From contig JBNGIS010019667.1 of the NCBI GenBank assembly GCA_049999725.1, positions 1 through 36,724 on the forward strand: 36,724 nucleotides of DNA. Direction: 5' to 3'. Each line of letters starts with the position of its first letter. Position 1 is the first letter of the stretch. This DNA comes from Haplomitrium mnioides. Lineage: Eukaryota; Marchantiophyta; Haplomitriopsida; Calobryales. Shown here in pieces: positions 19,577 through 31,600 of this stretch. Below the pieces are notes generated by a model. It was given only the letters and a program-made list of their open reading frames with translations, was not told the DNA's origin and did not search any database. The position numbers were made by a program, and so were the translations under genes.

Positions 19577-19581
19577 TAAAT

Positions 19582-20467
19582 AGCAAAAAAATAATAGTAT
19601 TGTCTACTTTAACTCGGAGAGTGAATCATCCTTATATTTTTTTTTAACTTTTCTATTCTAGCAAATTTGGTGTTACTATGTGGACCAAATGAGTACAGAC
19701 AAATGGCAAAGCTTGGGCCGATTGTACCTCTAGATGCAAAGAGTATATTGGTCATATTTAGAGGCTCTTGAAATAGTTAGAGGATCTATCAACTTCTTGT
19801 ATTCTTCTTATAAGCTATAGCAAACTATGGCAGTGGTTTGAGACTTACTAAGCTATTACTAAAGCACTGGCAGAACCTGTAGATTATTCATCGACCTTAA
19901 GTTATCTACCAAAGCTATCAGATCATTGTCCAACCATAGGTCTGGTGCTTACAAAGCACGGCTAAGCAATTGAACCACGTCTGACATCTGCACTTAAGTT
20001 TTCAAATTTTCTCGAAGAAGAAAATAGAGTAGCAAGAAATTTTGATCATGTACACAATTTCCAGTCATAATTCAAATTTGAAAGCTTGATCCTTGTCACA
20101 AAAGATTGTGCAGCCTATTTTGCATCAAAGTTCATTTGATTTTGTGAAGAATTGACCATAAATAAACAGATCTTTGCAATTTCTTAGAAATCAACATTTT
20201 TTCAAGCATTCAGATCTTAAACAAATTTATAGAAGCTGATTTCATATCTATGACGCTACCAATGAATTTCAAAATATGAGATGACCTATTGCTCTATGAA
20301 GCTAGAGGCTTTGTTGATTTCTCCTCATGTGATTTTGATATTGAGTGCACATTGAATATAAGAGGTGGGTGGAAGTATTTCTGCAATCATCAAACACAAC
20401 AAATTTTCCAAAGTCTCCACTCTTTACTCCAAATGTTCTCACACAAAACACTCATGCTCTCACCTTT
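19582..20467. other. intergenic sequence between two retroelements
   Basis: No protein motif or RNA gene was found. A 65-codon plus-strand frame at 20289-20486 has no recognisable content. The region runs from the copia target duplication to the chromovirus LTR. Confidence 0.5.
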
Positions 20468-20843
20468 TGTAATAGTACAATCATAAGGTTGTGCTATTTA
20501 TAAGAAAATAGAGAGGAGTGAAGGAAGTGGTAGAGGGTCACTTTTAGAGTTGAGATTAGATTACTTACCTTTGAAGTCACTTTTAAAGTTTAAGGGTTGA
20601 AATTAGAAGTGACTTGTAAGTGAAGAAAGAGGGATGACACCTTCTTCTCTTATATAAATAGAAGGGTTTCCTACCCCACTTCTCATTCTAGAGTTTCTCT
20701 AAATTTGGTTTGGCTCTTTGGCTGCTTGGCTTTAGCTAGCACTCTTGGCTTTTGTTTGCTTATTGTCTTTGAGTGGTATAAATCTATTGGAGTTATCTTG
20801 TAGTTGTTACTCATTTGAAAGTTGGTCTTTGAGTTCTTTTACA
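20468..20843 (+). repeat. chromovirus 5' LTR
   Basis: 376 bp, TGTAATAGTAC...CTTTTACA. It shares long blocks with 25131-25507, for example GTGGTAGAGGGTCACTTTTAG and GTTTGCTTATTGTCTTTGA. It carries a TATA box candidate at 20651-20660. Confidence 0.92.
20651..20660 (+). promoter_or_regulatory. TATA box of chromovirus 5' LTR
   Basis: TATATAAATA lies in the middle of the LTR, where U3 promoters are expected. The 3' LTR copy is mutated to a weaker AATATAACTA form. Confidence 0.6.
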
Positions 20844-20844
20844 T

Positions 20845-20857
20845 TGGTATCAAAGCC
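20845..20857 (+). other. primer-binding site, initiator-Met tRNA
   Basis: TGGTATCAAAGCC, one base after the LTR end, matches the plant initiator-Met primer site TGGTATCAGAGCC except at one position. Confidence 0.88.
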
Positions 20858-20897
20858 ACGGTTCTTTTTAGTGGAATTGAGAATCAAGAAGCAAAGA

Positions 20898-23800
20898 TGC
20901 ATGCCATGCAACAACAAATTGAACATCTTTCTCACCTTCTAGAAGTTCAAATGCAAATGGAGAAGAGGGAACATTTTCAAGAAGAAATAAGTCATATGCA
21001 GTTTTCCAAACCAAAAGCATATGATAAGAAGACGGTTCTTGGCACATCTGAGAATTTTTTGTTCGATTACAAACAATGTTTTGAGGCTACCAAATAAGAG
21101 AGGATGGTCGAAGAATTCTATTTGCTAGAAGTCAATTGAAAGGAGTGGCAAAAACTTGGTGGAGATATCAAATCGAGCAAGCTCAACGTGGAATGGTTGT
21201 TCCAATTGCTTCTTAGCAAGAGTTCAAAGAAGCTTTGACTTTAAGATTTATGGTTCTAAATACTCCAAAGGTGGCGAGAGATTGCTTGGCATAATTGAAG
21301 CAACTTGGTACCGTAAAAAGCTATGTCAAGCAATTTCAGAATATCATTATGCAAATTCCTAATATGGGCAAGAGAGAAGCTTTAGATCATTTTGTTTGAG
21401 GATTGAAGCCTCGCACTAGAATAGAAGTGACAATGAGAGAGTCTTCTCAACTAGAAGAAGCAATGTGCATGGTTAAACTATACAACTCATTGCTAACAAC
21501 TACCAAAGTTAGGTCACGACCACAATAAGCTTTACCAAATGTTTGTGTGCCATCAACTGAGGTTGTACCCACAGAGATTGATGCAGCGCAAGAGTGGCAC
21601 TCACCAATATGGAGCATGAGCGTCTACGCCAAAGTGGAGGATGTTTTTATTGTCGACAATTTGGTCACATGATTGCAAATTGCCCACGTTGACAAATTCA
21701 ACCACGCGCTCTTGTTTAAACACAAATTGTTGAAGAAGAAAATCAGGGAAACGACAGACCTCACTAAAAATAGTTAAACGGTTTATTGAGAGTTTGATTA
21801 GTTCCAATGAATTAAAAGCTTGATAAGGATTTGAAGCACATTGTTTCATCTAGGTGCTATGGTTGATGAGCATTCTTGTAGAATATTGGTAGATTGTGAA
21901 AGTTTTGAAATTTTCATGTCATTATGTTTTGCGAAGAACATCAAAGCTAAAACTTTGTCTATCAATGCAAGCTTTGTGACTATGATCTATGGCTAAAAAC
22001 ATAATGTGTTCCACTTGCACAAGCCATTTCTTGTAAGGATTGGCAAAGAGTATAAAGAATCTATGGATTTTGTTATTGCATCTATATAATGTAACACTAT
22101 TTTGGGTTTGCCTTGGCTTGAAGATCGATCTGCTCAAGTTGATTGGGCAAAACGACAAATTCAAGTTGCTTTACAAGGAAAGCAATTTCTTTTAGGGTAT
22201 CCGGCACCATTGGTGAAGAGGCTCAAATCAGTTTAGCATAATGCTTTGATGGAGAAATAGTTGTCTATATGGATAAGCCTATCGTAGACTTGAATAAAGA
22301 AGGAGGAAAATTTGTACCAACCTCAATGATTGATGGTATTTTGAAGGAGTTTTCATATGTCTTTCTAGATGATTTGCCAAAATGGTTACTAGATGATTGT
22401 GGAATGCCTTTTCTAATTGAGTTAATACCAAGAAGTACTCTCTATAATTGGCTTATATACCGGTTATTGCCACAAGAGTTGGAAGAGCTTTGCAAGACCT
22501 TGATGGATCTTCTTGAGAAGGAAGTCATTCAGCATAGTACTTTGTTTTGGGGAGCACTAGTATTCTTTGTATCAAAGAAAGTTGGTAGATTTTGTCTTTG
22601 TATAGATTATCGCGGGTTGAACAATCAAACCGTAGAGAATGCTTATCCTTTAATGTATATTGATGATTTGTTGGATCAATTGAAAGGTGCACAGTTCTTT
22701 TTCAAGCTGGATCTTTGAAGTGGTTACTAACAAATTCCTATCAAGCTAAGTGATATGCCAAAGACAACTTTTCGCACAAAGTATGAACATTTTAAATGGA
22801 AGGTCCTTACATTTGGTCTTACTAATGCTCCGACCATATTCATGGATCAAATACATCAAATTTTTTATGGGTTATTAGATAAGTCATTTTTGGTATTCTT
22901 AGATGACATCTTTATTTTTAGTAAAATTGAAGATGAGCATCGTAATCATCTAAAAGAAGTATTGCAAAGATTGCGCAATTGGAAGTTTTATTCCAAAAGA
23001 TCAAAGTGCAAAATTTAGAAGCAAGAGGTTACTTACCTAGGGCACAAAGTGTTTGCAGATATTATAAAGATGGAAGACGAGAAAATCAAGGCTATTACAG
23101 AGTGGCCAACACCAAAAGAGGCAAAGGATGTTAGAGCTTTCAATAGATTGGCAAGCTTCTATAGACGATTTATTTATTATTATGCGCATATTGTTGCCCC
23201 ACTTACCGATCTACTAGGCAAAGACGTCAAAGTTTCAATGGACCGCCAAAAAGCAAGCGACATTTCAACAACTCAATGATGCAGTCTCTTCTCATCATAT
23301 TCTACATCCATATGATCCAAAAGCATGTTGCATAGTTGACTTTGATGTCTTTAATTTTGCTATTGGAGCAGTTTTGCAGCAAGAGTTTGAGGATGGACTT
23401 CATCCAATTGCCTTCATGTCACGCCAATTAAATGCAACAGAGAGAAATTACTTTGCAAGGGATCAAGAGCAGTTGGCAATAGTTTATACTACCAAGATAT
23501 GGAGACACTATCTTTGGAGAAGACCTAGGCTTATGCGCACAAATCACAAGCCATTATTACAAGCAATCTATTTGGAAAATATGACAAGTCACCATCACTG
23601 ATGGGAAGATAAATTGCAACTCTTTGATACAAAGCTAGAGTGCAACCTTGGAAGGTTCCACACCATTCTCAATGCATTGTCACAAAGGCTGAATCATCGA
23701 GTGAATACAATAGAGGTGGCTAGCATTAGTATATTACATTTGAATGAGGCTACTAGTGGGAGTTATTACAAAAAACTATAAGAAGATGCTTTTTATAGTC

Positions 23801-25090
23801 TTGTTTGTGCACGATTGGCTGTCAACAATAATGAGTATCATTCTTTTTCTATTTGATATGGCATTCTATATCAAGGCCACAACAAACTTGGTGGTGGCCT
23901 AACTTGGCTCGAGATGTTCGTGGTTTTATTTGTTTGTGTGAAAGTTGTCAACAAAACAAAGCTTCAAATCAAAAGCCAGCAGGCCTTCTTTAGCCACTAC
24001 CAATTCCTACTACTCGTTGGAAACATGTAAGTTTGAATCTTGTCACTTCACTTCCAACTACGCTTCATGGGTTTACTGCCATTGTGGTGTTTGTAGACAA
24101 GATTGGCAAGTAGATTCATTTAGCACCGATGGTGGATACATTAGATGCTCCACATCTGGCAAAAATTTACTTTGATATTGTCTTTTGTCATCATGAAATG
24201 CCCAAGATGTTAATATTTGATAGGGATCCGTATTTCATAGGAAAGTTTTGGCAAGAGTTGTTCAAACTTTTAGACACCAAACTCTCTATGTCTACTGTTT
24301 ATCATCTTTAGGCAAATGGGCAAACGGAGTGGGCTAATCGCACTATGGAGGATATGCTTTGCGCGTTCATCAATGTTCATCACACCAATTTGAATAGTTT
24401 CTTACTGGCAGTGGAGTTTGCCTACAAGAACTCCAAACAAGCAAGTACTGGGTTTTCTCTTTTTTTTTTTCTTAATTTGGGTCAATATCCTCTTATTCTT
24501 GATGGTTTGCTTTCTCTTTCTTCTTCCAAAATTTTAAGTATTTCTACTTTTTGTCTTGTTTACCTTCTTTTTTGCAACATGTTTGCAACCATCTTATTGT
24601 TGCTTAAAATCGACAAAAAAAATATGTTGATAGTCGTCGTTATGATCGCTCTTATGTTTTAGGTGACCAAATTATGTTATCCACTCATGATCTCTCATTG
24701 TCTTAAGATACTCAAGTTTGCAAGTTATCTTGTGCTTGGATCGGTCCTTTTTCTATTTCTCAAGTTGTTTCTCCCGTTGTTTGTAAACTTGATCTTCCTC
24801 TTCATATGAAGATTTATCATTTGTTCCATGTCCTTAAACTTAAGTCTTTTGTTCCTAACCCATCTTCTTTTCCAAATCATGTTCAACTTCTTGCTTCGGC
24901 TATTGTTCTTAATGATCAAGAAGAATTTAAAGTGGACCGCATTTTGGCAAAAAGAGTAATCAAGTAAAGGCGATATCCTTAAGTTTAATACAAAGTTTTG
25001 TAAAAAGGCTATCAACTTCATGATGCTATTTGAGAACCTTCTTCAAATCTTGAGAATGCTCAAGAGGCTATTCAAATATTTGAAAGTTAT
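20898..25090 (+). pseudogene. chromovirus gag-pol polyprotein, decayed
   Basis: Capsid-replicase polyprotein. Gag starts near 20898 (MHAMQQQIEHLSHLLEVQMQ, a likely coiled coil) and holds VAKTWWRYQIEQAQRG of the retrotransposon gag domain (about 21140-21190). A CCHC knuckle spans 21642-21683. Protease has ILVDCESFE in place of the Asp-Ser/Thr/Cys-Gly site (about 21880) and ILGLPWLED downstream (about 22100). RT runs from 22269, with [18 protein letters not shown], the catalytic FLDD box at 22896-22907, and RRFI near 23164. RNase H follows (NFAIGAVLQQEFEDGLHPI, 23350). Integrase has CESCQQNKA (23941), IFDRDPYF (24219) and NGQTEWANRTMEDML (24316). The RT stays in one frame from 22269 to 23279, broken only by stops. 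Later parts need frame changes. Confidence 0.9.
24915..25090 (+). pseudogene. chromodomain remnant at C-terminus of chromovirus pol
   Basis: After the integrase C-terminal part (CAWIGPFSISQVV, LPLHMKIYHLFHVLKLK) the frame reads EEFKVDRILAKRVIK, then KGYQLHDA, then EPSSNLENAQEAIQIFE. This is the chromodomain order: the opening E(E/Y)xVxxIL block, KGY, then xxTWEPxxNL. Stops sit at the Trp positions before KGY and before EPSSNL. In intact chromoviruses this domain guides integration to marked chromatin. Confidence 0.85.
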
Positions 25091-25130
25091 AGCAATGATG
25101 AGGACGTCAACAATTACAAGACGAGTATTA

Positions 25131-25507
25131 TGTCATAGTACTAGCATAAGGCTGTGCTATTTACAAGAAAATGGAGAGGAGTGAAAGAAGTGGTAGAGGG
25201 TCACTTTTAGGGTTGAGATTAGATTACTTGTCTTGGAAGTCACATTTAGAGTTTTAGAGTTGAAATTAGAAGTGACTTGTAAAAAAAGAAAGAGGGATAA
25301 CACCTTCTTCTCTAATATAACTAGAAGGGCTTCCTAGCCCCACTCCTCATTATGGAGCTCCTCTGAATTTGGTTTGGCTTTTTGGTTGCTTGGCTTTGGC
25401 TAGCACTCTTGGTTTTTGTTTGCTTATTGTCTTTGAATGGTATAACTCTATTAGAGTTATCTTGAAGTTGTTACTCATTTGGAAGTTGGTCTTTGAGTTC
25501 ACTTACA
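25131..25507 (+). repeat. chromovirus 3' LTR
   Basis: 377 bp, TGTCATAGTAC...CACTTACA, the partner of 20468-20843. The sequence before it (ACAAGACGAGTATTA) is only weakly purine-rich, so the polypurine tract is degraded. Confidence 0.92.
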
Positions 25508-26452
25508 TCCTTCTAACTCTCAACACACTCCTTGCTCTATGAAATACCACTTCTCAAGTGCTTGCCCTCCAATGAGTCTTCAAATTAGCTCCTCCAAGAG
25601 CTCCTCCAAGCGCTTCTCCAAAGGTCTCTCACAACACCTAAGTCTCAAGTCTAAAATGAAAACCAAGTCTTTCTTCTCTCTCCTTCTCCTCGTTATATAC
25701 TAGTCTAGATAATTACTAGGAGTAAAACTAAAGATTCTATCACTTTAAATAAAAAATTCATGGTGATTATCTCCATAATTATTAAATCCTAAAAATGCTC
25801 CTCAAGCATCTCTACCTTTTGTTTTTGTTTTCAAGAACAAGCTTCTTATTTGGAGCTTCTCTTGTCAAAGAATCTCAACAATAGATCCAATACTTTTCTA
25901 CCTTGTATGTTTTCCCTACAAACAATTCCTAAGATGATACTTTGAGATTCTCTCAAAGAATAAGTCAAAGAACAAATTTTGACTTTTCTACTCTTTAGTC
26001 TATTCTAGAAGAATCTCTATATAAAGTCCTCAAAACTTATTCAATTTGTATGTATTATACCTTGTTGTAAAGCTTGTCAAGCAAGATTTCTACCCATATA
26101 ATAATACTTGTATTTTCTATTCTTTAGATGCTCTTTGTTTGAACTTATCTGCAAATCACTTTTGTAGCTTTGACCAATTATAACTTCCGATTTACAGAAA
26201 AAAATTTACTTTTGCAAAATTCTGCTAGTTATCTAGGAAACATTACATTCTCTTATGAAATATCATCTTCTAAAAATTTCTAATAAGAACAAAACTTATT
26301 GTGTATTTAACTTGACACATATTAAAGAAAACCGATCAAAGCTAAATTGTCACTAATAACTTCTAAGTCTTCTCCAAAATTCATCACAATGCAGACCATT
26401 CTATGAAAACACATTCAAATTATCACAAACCCATCCCATACCTTTACACATT
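25508..26452. other. AT-rich spacer between two gypsy elements
   Basis: No coding motif was recognised. It contains CTCC-rich words near 25585-25640 (CTCCTCCAAGAGCTCCTCCAAG, a short tandem) and then AT-rich sequence. It may include the 3' untranslated end of the minus-strand gypsy copy to its right. Confidence 0.45.
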
Positions 26453-28334
26453 TTAACTATCTACAAGGTTCGCCCTCGGAGTGAGTTCTTCGTTACGGAC
26501 ATAAAATGATTTCATCTTATTATAGTTCACACAATTATAGTGCCTTCTTGTTAACTCATAAAAGTCATAAATGTCATTAAAATATACTTTCAACACAAAA
26601 CGATGGTCCAAAGTACCTTGGTAAGAACTTCTTTTGCTTTCACTTATATCAAATTGAGTCAAATACCATTACCCAATCTCCTTGTTGAAACACCATAGGT
26701 TTTCTCTTCCCAAATCTCTTGTCATGAATTTTTTTTTGCTAGTCTTGAGCCTTGTGAATACTTACCTCAGCTATCACACATGTTTCTTCTAACTCCATCA
26801 ATTGTTAACTATAAGTTTGTGTAGCCCTCTCCAAATTTCCTTGCTCATGTCTTTCCACACTTGCAGTTCTAAACATAGAAAGATCAAACTCAATATGCAA
26901 GATTGATTCCAAACCATAAATGAGGCAAAAAGATGTATACCCAATTGAAGCCTTCCTAGTTGTGGGATACTCCCAAAGAATTGCATAGAGCCTCTTATTC
27001 TATGTATGTTTAACTCCCTCCAAATTCGCATCTTTTGCCAACATGTGACAGAGTGTAAAGTTGGTCCGCTCTGCCAATCCATTTGCATTTGGCTTGTATG
27101 ATGTAGTCATCCATTGCTTGATGAAGAAATGCTCCAACATTGCTCGAGTGGCACCACTTACAAACAATGAGCCTCGATTCGTCACAATTCCCAATAAGCA
27201 ACCAAACCTTGAGATGATTTGCTCATAGAAATCTCCCCACTTCCTCTTCCATAGCTTTCTTGAGAGGACGAGCCTCTACCTATTTGCTTAAATAATATGT
27301 TGCCACCATCACACACAATTTCCCTCATGGAGTTGGAGTCAATAGACCAACAATATCAACTCTTTATTTTTTAGATGGGCTCAAAAGCGCAACCAGTTGC
27401 AAAGCAGAAGGATAAGTAGACTTTTCTGCAAATGATTGACACATATCACATGTCTAGTAAAGCTCCAAACAATCCTTGAACATACCTTGTCAATGGTACC
27501 TTCCATCCAAAATTTTATACGTCATCGCTTTCCCTGCAAAGTAACCACCATACACTCCATCATAAAACTCATTCATTAATTGTTGGCTTTCTTTCTTGCT
27601 CATCGCTCTTCAAAGAAGATCGTCGGAGCTTTGATGAAACAAAGTATTTTCAACAAAAAAAGAAGGTTGACACTTACAAGCAAAGGCAGCCTTGTTGCAT
27701 TGTTTCATTCCCTTCGGATATCTTCCTTCCAACAAATAGTCGTAGAAATCACCGTATTCTTTCCCATGTTGAGGATGTTCTCATCGGGAAACTTCCCCTC
27801 AACTGCTTCATGACCAGTCTCATCATATGCTCGCAACAACATATCGGCATTCAAATGCTTACTTCCCGATCGATCTTCAATACTATAATCAAATTCAGCT
27901 AACAAGATCTTCCACTTAGCAATTCTTCCTCCAGCATTAAGCTTATTGAAAACATATTTCAAAGCCTTGTGATTAGCAACAATAGTAAATCGCCCACCCA
28001 ACAAGTAATGACAAAACTTTTTGATACCAAAAATCACACCCAAACCTTCTCTTTCTGTTATCGAATAGTTCTTTTTAGCCGCTACTATTTGTTGACTTCC
28101 AAATGCTATTGGATGATTATTTGCTTCCTTGTTCTTTTAACTTAAAGTGCATTCAAGAGCCACATTCAAAGCATCCGTAAATAAGAGAAAATGCCTACTC
28201 CAATTTGGCTTTACCAATATTGGCGTACTTGTAGTCGCTTTTTTCAAACATTCAAATGACTCCTTGGCACCCTCATCATTAAGTATCAATAGGTACTCCA
28301 TTTTTTCTTCAAGTAGTGGTTCAATGCCATTGCT
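26453..28334 (-). pseudogene. Ty3/gypsy pol 3' half (RT end, RNase H, integrase)
   Basis: Minus-strand gypsy pol, read from 28334 down. The RT-RNase H connection is seen as AKESFECLKKATTSTPIL with the variant HFLLFTDALN (28280-28170). RNase H and tether follow (28043-27705): GVIFGIKKFCHYLLGG, VANHKALKYVFNK, LAEFDYSIEDRSGSKHLNAD. Integrase follows: DIVGLLTPTP and KLCVMVATYYLSK with VEARPLKKA (about 27350-27260), then NRGSLFVSG and KPNANGLAERTNFTLCHMLAKDA (27180-27010, in two pieces), with the catalytic Glu in LAER. After integrase, KIHDKRFGKRKPMVFQQGDW lies near 26740-26670. The reading frame shifts several times and W/Q codons are often stops. No LTR was found at its 3' side. The catalytic RT centre is not here; an insertion begins at 28335. 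Confidence 0.85.
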
Positions 28335-28593
28335 TTGTTGAAATACCAAGTTCGGTACGTAACCTTCTAGGATGACGGGTAGAGTCTTATTTTTTGGACC
28401 CTCTTTAGGGTTAGTTTTGTTAAGTTAATTTAGGGTCAGTTTAAGTATAAATACAAAGTATGTAGAGAGAAAAGTACAGAGATTGAAGAGAGAGCACCGC
28501 CATTTCGCAAGCCTCTTCCATTTTGTAAATTCATTGTGTTGAATACGATCTCTCATATTTGCCTCCAAATATTTATCTCCTCGATTTCTTTAC
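28335..28593 (+). repeat. 5' LTR of plus-strand copia element
   Basis: 259 bp. It ends TTTCTTTACA directly before an initiator-Met primer site and starts TGTTGAAATACC, the usual form of copia LTR starts, at the point where the gypsy coding match stops. The start is inferred, because no 3' LTR survives for comparison. A TATA box lies at 28446-28453. Confidence 0.7.
28446..28453 (+). promoter_or_regulatory. TATA box of copia LTR
   Basis: TATAAATA about 148 bases before the LTR end, followed by a purine-rich GAGAGAAAAG stretch. This is typical of copia U3-R organisation. Confidence 0.6.
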
Positions 28594-28605
28594 ATGGTAT
28601 CAGAG
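28594..28605 (+). other. primer-binding site, initiator-Met tRNA
   Basis: TGGTATCAGAGC, identical to the canonical plant initiator-Met primer site, adjacent to the LTR end. Confidence 0.93.
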
Positions 28606-31600
28606 CTTGGTTTATGAGGAGAATAAGACTACAAGGAGTAGACAATCAATTTGGTTCGATATCCTTTTTGCCGAAAGTGGTCATAGAGTTGAAGCACGAA
28701 ATCTTGAAGTTTGGAGGTGTCGAGAAGTTGCGTAAATAGGTGATACCAATACCGTTGGTATTGAGAAGTTGGAGAAGAATAACTACCAGTCGTGGAAGTT
28801 CCGGATGAGGAACTATTTGATAGGCAAGAGCCTATAAGGGTATGTATGAGGTGAAAAAAAAGGAACTGCAACTTTCTTTAGTGAATATAACAGATTAAGA
28901 ATTGAAGGCATGGAAAGTTTAGAATGAAAAAGATAAGAATGTGATGTTTTTGATTTTGCAAAATTTGTCAAACAGTATGGTTGGATACATACAAGATTTG
29001 GAGTCTGCAAAAGATATATCGGATACGTTAGAAATGCTCTACAATACAAATACTAGAGCTAGAAAGGTTCAATTTAAAAATGAGTTGAATAACATAAAGA
29101 AGTCACACAACATGTCGATGAATGATTATGTCTTGAAGATAAAAGTGACATCAGATGCATTGAGATCTATTGGAGTAGTTACATAAGATGATGATTTAGT
29201 GTTTGCAGTATTGAATGGTTTGAAGGATGATGACAAGTGGAAACCGTTTGCCACTTCTGTGTATGTTCACGAAAATCTTCCTAATTTTGATGAGCTAGTC
29301 TTCTTGATGATAATTGAGGAGAGAAACATTGAAGGACCTACTTCAAAAAATGGTTCTAATGAGCAGGCACAATGCTTCTACTCAGGATATGGTCAAGGCA
29401 GAGGGAGATCCCAAAGAGGACGTGGTGAAGGTAGAGGTTATATGCAATATAACCAAAATCAACAAAATTTTGAGAATACAGCTCGTGGTGGAGGCCGTAG
29501 AAATTTTCGAGGAAGAAGGAGCTTTTGTAGAAGAGGTAGAAGGCAAAACAATCATGATGTAGTTTGTTGGGAGTGTGGGAAAGCAGGTCATTTTGCAAAT
29601 GACTGCTATAGCAAGTCCAACAACAATAACAGAGGATATGATCGAAGACAACAAGGAAATTATGCATTGTTATCAAAGAGTGATGGTGAGCGTCTCTTTG
29701 TTTTGCAACATATGATGAGTACTTATACCCAAGGTTGTGAAAGTGATGCATGGTATGTGGATTTTGGTGCGTCAAACCATATGACACATCATAAAAATTG
29801 GCTAAAAGAGCTGCATGGTCCAGAGCAGCAATGATATGTGGAAACAGGTGATGTTACAGTTCTACGCATGATGAAAAGTCAAAGTATATGGCTGATGTGT
29901 TTTATGTACCAACAATTACAAAGAATTTGGTATCTGGTGGTCAAATAATAGAACAAGAATTACAAGTTGTTTTTAATGAAGATGGTTGTTTTAAGGAGGA
30001 TTTGAAGAACAAAAACAGATCGGTTGCTAGAGGAAGTAAGATCGAAAGGATGTTTACATTGGATGTAAAGACTCCAATGGTAAATGATAATGTCATGTAT
30101 ACGCAAAAGAATACAGTTATTGGAGATGTAGATTTGTGGCACAAAAGAATGGAACATGTGAATCTATAAAGGTTGAAATCAGTGCAATTTATAGGTGTAG
30201 TTACCGGTTTGCCAAGGTTCAAGAATGTTGATATGTAGAAGGTGTGTGAAGCATGTCAATTTGGAAAACAGTCAAGGAAATAGTCAAGTCATCCATTCCC
30301 GCATCAAAGAAATGTGAGCAAAAATCCTTTGGATGTAGTAAATTCTGATGTACGGGGACCTATTGAGCATGCATCAATGTCAAGAAAGTATTTTGTTACT
30401 TTTGTGGATGATCATACAAGGAAGATATTGGTTTATTTTATGTTTGAGCACTTTAATAGCTTTAAGAAGATGGTGGAAAAGCAATCCAGTTGCAGATTAA
30501 ATGCCTACGATCAAATGGTAGAGGTGAGTATTTTTCACGAGAGTTTAGCATATTTCTGGTAGATCATGGTGTGAAGAGGCAATTCACATGCAGATATACT
30601 CCACAACAGAATGGAGTTGCAGAGAGAAAGAATATGCATGTAGCAAAAATTACTCGTGCCTTGATTAATGAGAAGAACATGCCAAAATACTATTGGGCAT
30701 AGGTTGTACATACAGCTCTATATACCATGAATATGACTCCTACTGCAGGAATACATGGTATTACTCAAGAAGAAAGATTTACAGGTATCAAAAGTGATTT
30801 GTCTCACTTGAAAGTATTTGGATGTATTGTGTATGTACACATACCAAATGAGCTAAGGACTAAGCTAGATCCTAAAGCTGAGAAGTGTATTTTCATTGGG
30901 TATTCTTTGGAGCAAAACGGATACCAATGTTACAACTATGTAACATGCAAAATCAGAGTAAGTAGAGATGTTGTATTTGATGAGTTGAGTAGTTGGTATG
31001 GTGTAGAAAAAGTTGTAAAGACTCATATGGAGAAAGAAGAAGTGCACGAAAAATCAAGAATTACAATCACAAATGTTGAGTGGACCAGGAGAGAGTTCAA
31101 ACACTTTGTGTAAGAGTGTTAATCCATGGTCAGAAAGATTGAGTTCAGGTTCACCAAATGTATCAATTGGAAGTGTTGAAAGTAAGACAAGTTCAGCAAA
31201 GGGAAAGGAACATGTGGATCAATAGATGGATGCAAGTCACTCAAGTGATGGTGAAGAGGTTGATATACCCACTTTGCAAACACTTGGTGTGCAAAAGATG
31301 CAGGATGAGGTACGTTGATCTACACGTATAAAGTATCCAGTAAGGAGATTGAGTTATGATAGTTTTTCTGCACGTCATTATGCATACATGGTGAAAGTTA
31401 TATAAGATGTAGAACCCACTTGTTTTGAGGATGCAATTGGCATACCTGAATGGGAGTTAGCTATGGATGAAGAAGTGAATGCACTTGATGAGAATGAGAC
31501 TTGGAAGCTAACACCACTATCTGATGGAAAGAAAGCGATTGGCTGTAAGTGGGTTTACAAAGTAAAGCATAATGCAGATGGTTCGATAAGCAGTTACAAG

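Larger units (their letters stand above)
11914..19581 (-). mobile_element. Ty1/copia element with ~100-bp LTRs, structurally complete
   Basis: Two short direct repeats (11919-12030 and 19479-19576) begin TGTTATCGCAT and end CTATAACA or CTATAGCA. They are flanked by the same 5-bp sequence TAAAT (11914-11918 and 19577-19581), a target-site duplication. Coding sense is on the minus strand, so the right repeat is the 5' LTR. A purine-rich tract on the minus strand (CCAAGGAGGAG, 12041-12031) abuts the 3' LTR. The internal region has gag, protease, integrase, RT and RNase H in copia order. LTRs this short and a leader of about 2 kb are unusual for an element with full coding content. Many stops show it is inactive. 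Confidence 0.92.
20468..25507 (+). mobile_element. Ty3/gypsy chromovirus, full-length but decayed
   Basis: 5040-bp element with 376- and 377-bp LTRs starting TGTxATAGTAC and ending TTACA, an initiator-Met primer site directly after the 5' LTR, gag-pol in gypsy order (protease, RT, RNase H, integrase) and a C-terminal chromodomain that defines the chromovirus branch. The two LTRs differ at many positions, so insertion is old. The flanking five bases (CCTTT left, TCCTT right) do not match exactly, so the target duplication is eroded or an end is off by a base. Confidence 0.92.

Noticed and set aside
19930-20000. A stretch (GGTCTGGTGCTTACAAAGC...) that looked like a tRNA half
   Set aside because: No cloverleaf, anticodon arm or proper T-arm could be formed.
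20463-20467. CCTTT as target duplication of the chromovirus
   Set aside because: The right flank reads TCCTT (CCTTC only after skipping one base), so a duplication cannot be claimed.
29356-29787. 143-codon minus-strand frame
   Set aside because: Antisense shadow of the copia gag and zinc knuckle, which are clearly coded on the plus strand.
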